Shown here: in pieces, positions 6,282 through 9,965 of the stretch | Position numbering within the stretch: the stretch's first letter is position 1 | How the letters are laid out: every line of letters starts with the position of its first letter | Assembly (NCBI GenBank): GCA_903873355.1 | Contig: CAIQOG010000114.1 | Span: forward strand, 1-9,965 | Origin: an uncultured Bacteroidales bacterium | Lineage (GTDB): Bacteria > Bacteroidota > Bacteroidia > Bacteroidales > Paludibacteraceae | Direction: 5' to 3' | Length of the DNA: 9,965 nucleotides | Program-made: the position numbers and the translations under genes | The notes under the pieces: generated by a model | Database searches by the model: none | Told to the model about the DNA's origin: nothing | The model's input: only the letters and a program-made list of their open reading frames with translations

Positions 6282-7658
6282 ATGCGATTTCAACTTCCAA
6301 TACTAACATTGATACTAATTGGCTTTGTAGCCTGTACTTCCGAAGCAAAATTAGTTAGCTCTATTACTGTAAAAAGCACTTCTGATTCTATTGTAATAAA
6401 AGGTGGTACACTTCAAATGGCGGCTCAGGTTGAACCTTCGGATGCTGCAATTAAAACTGTGCTTTGGAGTGTTAATAACACGCAGGGAGCAGCTACTATT
6501 AATACTGATGGATTACTCACTGCAGGTGGAGATGGAAGTGTAACAGTACGTGCCACAGCTATGGATGGTACAGGTGTAAAAGGACAAAAAAATATTCTAA
6601 TAAAAAATCAGTATAAAATAGCTGAACGAGATCCGTATCTATGGCCATTTGCTCAAAATTCGATTTGGAATATGCCTATCGGCAGTAATGCTCAATATGT
6701 CCCAGCCAAACTAGAAATGCCTACAAATGGGATGTTGACTCTTGACGAAGATTATATAGTACTATCTCCTGATGTTCCCGAAATGAAAATATACTGGTGT
6801 AGTGTTCGTTGGGGGACCGGTGATAGATGCACTCCAGATCAACCGCTTAATTTACAGGCTAATATTCCAATACCTCAAAGTTTTGTAGTAAGTCCTTCGA
6901 CTTGGGATGGAGGAAAACCAAATGCCGGTATAGCGGTATTGCTCAAAGATAAACGATCGATTTGGCAATCACAACCTTTTGCACATTGTACTAATGGTGG
7001 TGATGCTACAACCGGTTATGTATATGCTGATAATCAGGATTTATATGGTTCCGGATATTATGGATCGCACGGAGGCTCACGTCTTTCAGTCTTAGGCGGT
7101 TCAATTCGTACTCATGAACTTTCGCCTACATCGGGTCCAATCCGTCATGCCATTAAAATGAATATTTGCGGTAAGAAGAATCTTTACTATGATAATGTAA
7201 ATTATGGCTATAGATGGCCTGCATTAGCAGCCGATGCTGCTGCTCCTACCAATTATGGCAAAGATAGAACTACACCTGCAGTTCCCGAATGCCGTATGGG
7301 AGCACTTATGGCAATACCTTCAACAGTTACACTGGAATCAATAGCATTTGAAACACAACCAGGTAAAATGTTGGCACAAGCTTTACAAGATTATGGTGGA
7401 TATATAGTGGACGATACCGGTTGGGATGTTTATGCTATCGAAACAGAATGGGGACCTAATGGACGTTTTAGAGATATTTTTAAACAAAACTGGGGGTACG
7501 ATTTTGTGGTAAGTATGACTCAATCCACAACTACTCCATGGGGACGCGATATTGTGAAAATTTACAAAGCTCTGAATATTGTCATAAATAATTCGGCAAC
7601 ATCCATAGGTGGTGGAGGAACTCCACGTCAGGAATTGGCACCGCCATTCAAACAATAA
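6282..7658 (+). CDS. Paralogue 3 of the unrecognised secreted family: lipoprotein with Big_2 domain
   Basis: A 458-residue protein. The signal segment ends GFVAC, so Cys18 is the likely lipidated residue; an acidic residue shortly after (CTSE) fits export to the outer membrane surface in Bacteroidota but is weaker than the classical signal. Residues ~24-108 are a bacterial Ig-like (Big_2) domain: VSSITVKSTSDSIVIKGGTL, VEPSDAAIKTVLWSVNN, ATINTDGLLTAGGDGSVTVRATA. Residues ~115-455 are the family core, by eye three quarters or more identical to paralogue 1: RDPYLWPFAQNSIWNMPIG, FVVSPSTWDG, GSHGGSRLSVLGGSIR, SPTSGPIRHAIKMN, CRMGALMAIP, VDDTGWDVYAIETEW, TPWGRDI, GGGG. Cys173, 183, 236, 296 and 337 match the five core cysteines of paralogue 1. 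The protein ends at LAPPFKQ with no sorting domain. It begins 7 bases after the GH3 stop. A lipid anchor with an Ig-like spacer suggests surface display of the core. Function unknown; a carbohydrate-related role is inferred from neighbours only. Confidence 0.85.
   Translation: MRFQLPILTLILIGFVACTSEAKLVSSITVKSTSDSIVIKGGTLQMAAQVEPSDAAIKTVLWSVNNTQGAATINTDGLLTAGGDGSVTVRATAMDGTGVKGQKNILIKNQYKIAERDPYLWPFAQNSIWNMPIGSNAQYVPAKLEMPTNGMLTLDEDYIVLSPDVPEMKIYWCSVRWGTGDRCTPDQPLNLQANIPIPQSFVVSPSTWDGGKPNAGIAVLLKDKRSIWQSQPFAHCTNGGDATTGYVYADNQDLYGSGYYGSHGGSRLSVLGGSIRTHELSPTSGPIRHAIKMNICGKKNLYYDNVNYGYRWPALAADAAAPTNYGKDRTTPAVPECRMGALMAIPSTVTLESIAFETQPGKMLAQALQDYGGYIVDDTGWDVYAIETEWGPNGRFRDIFKQNWGYDFVVSMTQSTTTPWGRDIVKIYKALNIVINNSATSIGGGGTPRQELAPPFKQ
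7014..7046 (+). repeat. 33-nt exact repeat shared by paralogues 1 and 3 (copy B)
   Basis: Partner of 2421-2453, in the same reading frame and the same place in the core domain. A second identical tract of 26 bases is present at 2877-2902 and 7470-7495 (encoding part of RDIFKQNWG). Paralogue 2 does not share either tract, which fits its greater protein divergence. Confidence 0.8.
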
Positions 7659-7727
7659 TTTTCAAGGTTGTATATGATAAGAGTTTTAAATTAAGAGTAT
7701 ATGTGTTGATATTTAATAATTCAAAAG

Positions 7728-9335
7728 ATGAGAAAACTGATTTTAAAAGCATGTTTGTTATTGGCAATAACAGTGCACGGACAAAATAAAACGATAGAAA
7801 TTCCACTCGAAAAAGGAGAGAAAGTGTGGTCTGGAATTGTTAATGACGGTTGTAATATGCCCATTGTATCAGGTAAAGCATATGATTTATATGGCGATAA
7901 TTTTGGCAATCAGGTTCAGCCATTGTTACTCACAAACAAAGGTCAATATGTTTGGAGTGAAGAACCATTTAAATTTCAAGTCGCAGATAATAAGATAATT
8001 ATTAGTAATACAAATGGAAAAGTGGAAAGTGGCAGAAGTGGTAAAACACTTTTGGAAGCACGTGAATTTACCTCGCGTTCATTCTTTCCAGCATCTGGGA
8101 GAACTCCTGACAAGTTGCTTTTTTCTGCTCCACAATACAATACCTGGATTGAATTGATGTACAATCAAAACCAGAAAGATATTCTGAAATATGCCCGCAA
8201 CATACTTTCAAATGGTTTACCTCCAGGCGTTCTTATGATTGACGATACCTGGCAGGAAGCTTATGGAGTATGGAATTTTCACCCAGGTCGCTTTTCAAAT
8301 CCAAAGGCAATGATTGACGAGTTACATACTATGGGTTTCAAAGTAATGCTATGGATTTGTCCTTTTGTAAGCCCTGATCAATATCAGATTTGCAAAGAGA
8401 TAAGCAGAAACAAAGGTTTTTTGATGCAACGTAACCAGCTCGGAGGAGATTATGCCTGTGCTAAGCAGCCTGCATTGATAAATTGGTGGAATGGTTATTC
8501 TCATGTACTTGATTTCACTAATCCTGCTGCTGTGAAATGGTTTGATAATCAATTAAACCGACTTGTTAAGGAATATGGAGTGGATGGTTTTAAATTTGAC
8601 GCAGGTGATTTTAAGTACTATCCCGTGGATGAGAATGCTGTGAGTATGAAAGATGTAACACCTAACGAACACGCCCGTTTATTTGCAGAGTTTGGGTTAA
8701 AATATCCCCTGAATGAATTCCGTGCCTGTTGGAAAATGGCAGGGCAACCATTGGCTCAACGATTACGTGATAAAAAACATAATTGGTTAGATCTGCAATG
8801 TTTAATACCAAATATGCTAATTGAGAATCTTTCGGGTTATACCTTTTCATGTCCGGATTTAATTGGTGGTGGTGATTTTATATCGTTCGTTGATGGAGCT
8901 AAAATAGATCAGGATTTAATCGTTCGTTCTGCTCAATGTCATGCATTAATGCCCATGATGCAATTTTCGGCTGCACCGTGGCGAGTATTAGATAGCTTAC
9001 ATTTAGCAGCAGTAAAAAAAGTAGTTGACATTCGTTTGAAATTTACGCCCGAAATTTTGAAACTTGTTGAAAATTCTGCCAAAACTGGTGACCCCATCAT
9101 GTATTCGCTCGAATTGCTTTTTCCAAATCAGGGTTATGAAAATATAACCGATCAGTTTTTACTTGGCAGAGATCTAATCATTGCACCAATGCTCGAAAAA
9201 GGCAAAAATACTCGTACAGTAGTTTTACCAAAAGGTAAATGGTTGGCTGATGATGGAAAAACATATTTAGGTGGAAAAACACACCAAATTAATGTGCCTT
9301 TAGATAGATTGCCTTATTTTGAACTGATAAAGTAA
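7728..9335 (+). CDS. Secreted GH31-family glycosidase (alpha-glucosidase-like)
   Basis: A 535-residue protein. The signal peptide MRKLILKACLLLAITVHG is likely cut before Gln19; no lipobox or T9SS tail, so probably periplasmic. Residues ~20-140 form the N-terminal beta-sandwich. The (beta/alpha)8 barrel follows: PPGVLMIDDTWQ (165-176), MGFKVMLWICPFVSPD (202-217), YGVDGFKFDAGD (283-294), PNEHARLF (312-319), CWKMAGQ (334-340), RDKKHNWLDL (347-356), SGYTFSCPDLIGGGD (369-383). D291 in FKFDAGD is the expected retaining nucleophile. D348 in RDKKHNW lies where GH31 enzymes carry the GDN acid/base, so it is the likely proton donor. C-terminal sandwich features are GRDLIIAPM (480-488), LPKGKW and PLDRLPYFELI at the very end. 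The family mostly cleaves alpha-linked hexosides with retention, but has lyase and transferase members; the FKFDAGD subgroup is not classical maltase, so the substrate is left open. The 69-base gap before it is the largest inside the cluster and could hold a promoter, though none matches consensus. Confidence 0.9.
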   Translation: MRKLILKACLLLAITVHGQNKTIEIPLEKGEKVWSGIVNDGCNMPIVSGKAYDLYGDNFGNQVQPLLLTNKGQYVWSEEPFKFQVADNKIIISNTNGKVESGRSGKTLLEAREFTSRSFFPASGRTPDKLLFSAPQYNTWIELMYNQNQKDILKYARNILSNGLPPGVLMIDDTWQEAYGVWNFHPGRFSNPKAMIDELHTMGFKVMLWICPFVSPDQYQICKEISRNKGFLMQRNQLGGDYACAKQPALINWWNGYSHVLDFTNPAAVKWFDNQLNRLVKEYGVDGFKFDAGDFKYYPVDENAVSMKDVTPNEHARLFAEFGLKYPLNEFRACWKMAGQPLAQRLRDKKHNWLDLQCLIPNMLIENLSGYTFSCPDLIGGGDFISFVDGAKIDQDLIVRSAQCHALMPMMQFSAAPWRVLDSLHLAAVKKVVDIRLKFTPEILKLVENSAKTGDPIMYSLELLFPNQGYENITDQFLLGRDLIIAPMLEKGKNTRTVVLPKGKWLADDGKTYLGGKTHQINVPLDRLPYFELIK

Positions 9336-9965
9336 ATGAAGATTTTTAAGGTTATGCTTTCGGTCTTAGTTTTATTTTTTTTGATAATGTGTAAAGACCC
9401 ACAAATTATACAGCCAATAATCACTTCGTCAGTCAAAAAAACATTCATTCCATTAGATACTTTCTTTGTAAACCCTGGTGCGGGTTATTACCATTGGTTG
9501 TGGCAGGAAATAGTACCAACACCTTCCATCGATAGATATTCCCGTTTAAAATGGTCGGACCTTGAAAGTGCTGAAGGTGTGTACAATTTCTCGCAACTCG
9601 AAAACGATGCACAAGCAGCAAAAACAGATGCCGATGGTCCGGGTATACTTGGATTTGGGATAATGCCTGTTTTTCAAGATAATGGTCGATCCTATCCGGC
9701 ATACATCGACTTAAAAATGACTTCATGGACAAGTGTAAACAAGAACTGTGTTGTTCCCGACTGGAATAATGTCTATTTTTTAGAACGGGTTGATTCCTTA
9801 TTGGCAGCATTAGGGCGGAAATTCAACAATGATCCACGAATTGGCTACATCGATATCCGAAGTTATGGCAACTGGGGCGAGTGGCACATGTCAGGGTTCG
9901 AAACACCTCCATCACCACTTCAACCAATTACCTTCGAATCGAAAAAACGAATTATTGATGCTTAT
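9336..9965 (+). CDS. Probable lipoprotein with TIM-barrel glycosidase-like domain (DUF4832/GH42-like), cut by window end
   Basis: An open reading frame of 210 codons with no stop before the window ends. Its ATG follows the GH31 stop codon with no gap (TAAATG), which indicates translational coupling. The N-terminus MKIFKVMLSVLVLFFLIMC looks like a lipoprotein signal; Cys19 followed by KDP resembles the acidic/basic export tag after the lipidated Cys in Bacteroidota, though Met at -1 is unusual for a lipobox. Then come VNPGAGYYHW (45-54), RLKWSDLESAEGVYNFSQLE (70-89), a pattern typical of clan GH-A barrels in which an x-W-x-x-E-x-x-G-x-Y-x-F block opens the barrel, GFGIMPVF (106-113), VPDWNNVYFLERVDSLLAALG (140-160), and NNDPRIGYIDIRSYGNWGEWH (164-184). 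Glu182 of NWGEWH lies where clan GH-A enzymes place the acid/base glutamate; that assignment is inference. From memory the sequence resembles uncharacterised Bacteroidota proteins annotated as DUF4874/DUF4832. The nucleophile should lie beyond the window. Confidence 0.82.
   Translation, partial: MKIFKVMLSVLVLFFLIMCKDPQIIQPIITSSVKKTFIPLDTFFVNPGAGYYHWLWQEIVPTPSIDRYSRLKWSDLESAEGVYNFSQLENDAQAAKTDADGPGILGFGIMPVFQDNGRSYPAYIDLKMTSWTSVNKNCVVPDWNNVYFLERVDSLLAALGRKFNNDPRIGYIDIRSYGNWGEWHMSGFETPPSPLQPITFESKKRIIDAY

Noticed and set aside
7659..7727. Promoter, terminator or remnant of a sorting domain after paralogue 3
   Set aside because: The 69 bases contain no convincing hairpin, no consensus promoter pair and no translated similarity to the T9SS tail of paralogue 1, so loss by a recent stop mutation is not supported.
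9445..9810. 121-codon open frame on the minus strand
   Set aside because: It lies wholly inside the + strand GH-A-like gene, whose protein shows clear family blocks and a signal peptide; the minus-strand product shows no recognisable motif or signal.

Overview
The window reads as chromosomal DNA from a member of the Bacteroidota, most likely Bacteroidales. The evidence is AT-rich coding DNA, almost no Shine-Dalgarno signal, signal peptides cut before Gln, two proteins ending in a type IX secretion (T9SS, type A) sorting domain, and several secreted glycoside hydrolases side by side. Everything that looks like a gene is on the + strand. No tRNA, rRNA, CRISPR array, insertion sequence or complete SusC/SusD pair is visible.

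Layout: (1) 14-1792 is a secreted right-handed beta-helix protein with a T9SS tail. (2) 1793-1928 is a 136-base gap holding a large imperfect palindrome (1801-1866). (3) 1929-3290, 3311-4474 and 6282-7658 are three paralogues of a secreted family that I do not recognise by name. They share a core of about 330-340 residues but carry different end modules: a T9SS tail, nothing, or a lipoprotein signal plus a bacterial Ig-like (Big_2) domain. (4) 4502-6274, between the second and third paralogue, is a GH3 enzyme of the NagZ / beta-N-acetylhexosaminidase type. (5) 7728-9335 is a secreted GH31-type alpha-glycosidase. (6) 9336-9965 begins immediately after the GH31 stop codon and is the first 210 codons of a probable lipoprotein with a TIM-barrel glycosidase-like sequence; it runs off the window.

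The gaps from 1929 onward are 20, 27, 7, 69 and 0 bases, so these genes are probably one transcription unit or two (a second promoter could sit in 7659-7727). The likely picture is an extracytoplasmic glycan-processing cassette: surface-exposed or released proteins (beta-helix protein, paralogue 1), lipid-anchored proteins (paralogue 3 and the last gene) and periplasmic exo-glycosidases (GH3, GH31). The substrate cannot be read from the sequence. The most interesting element is the three-fold paralogous family: it is conserved, cysteine-bearing, embedded among glycosidases and placed at three different cellular addresses, which makes it a good candidate for an undescribed carbohydrate-active or glycan-binding family.
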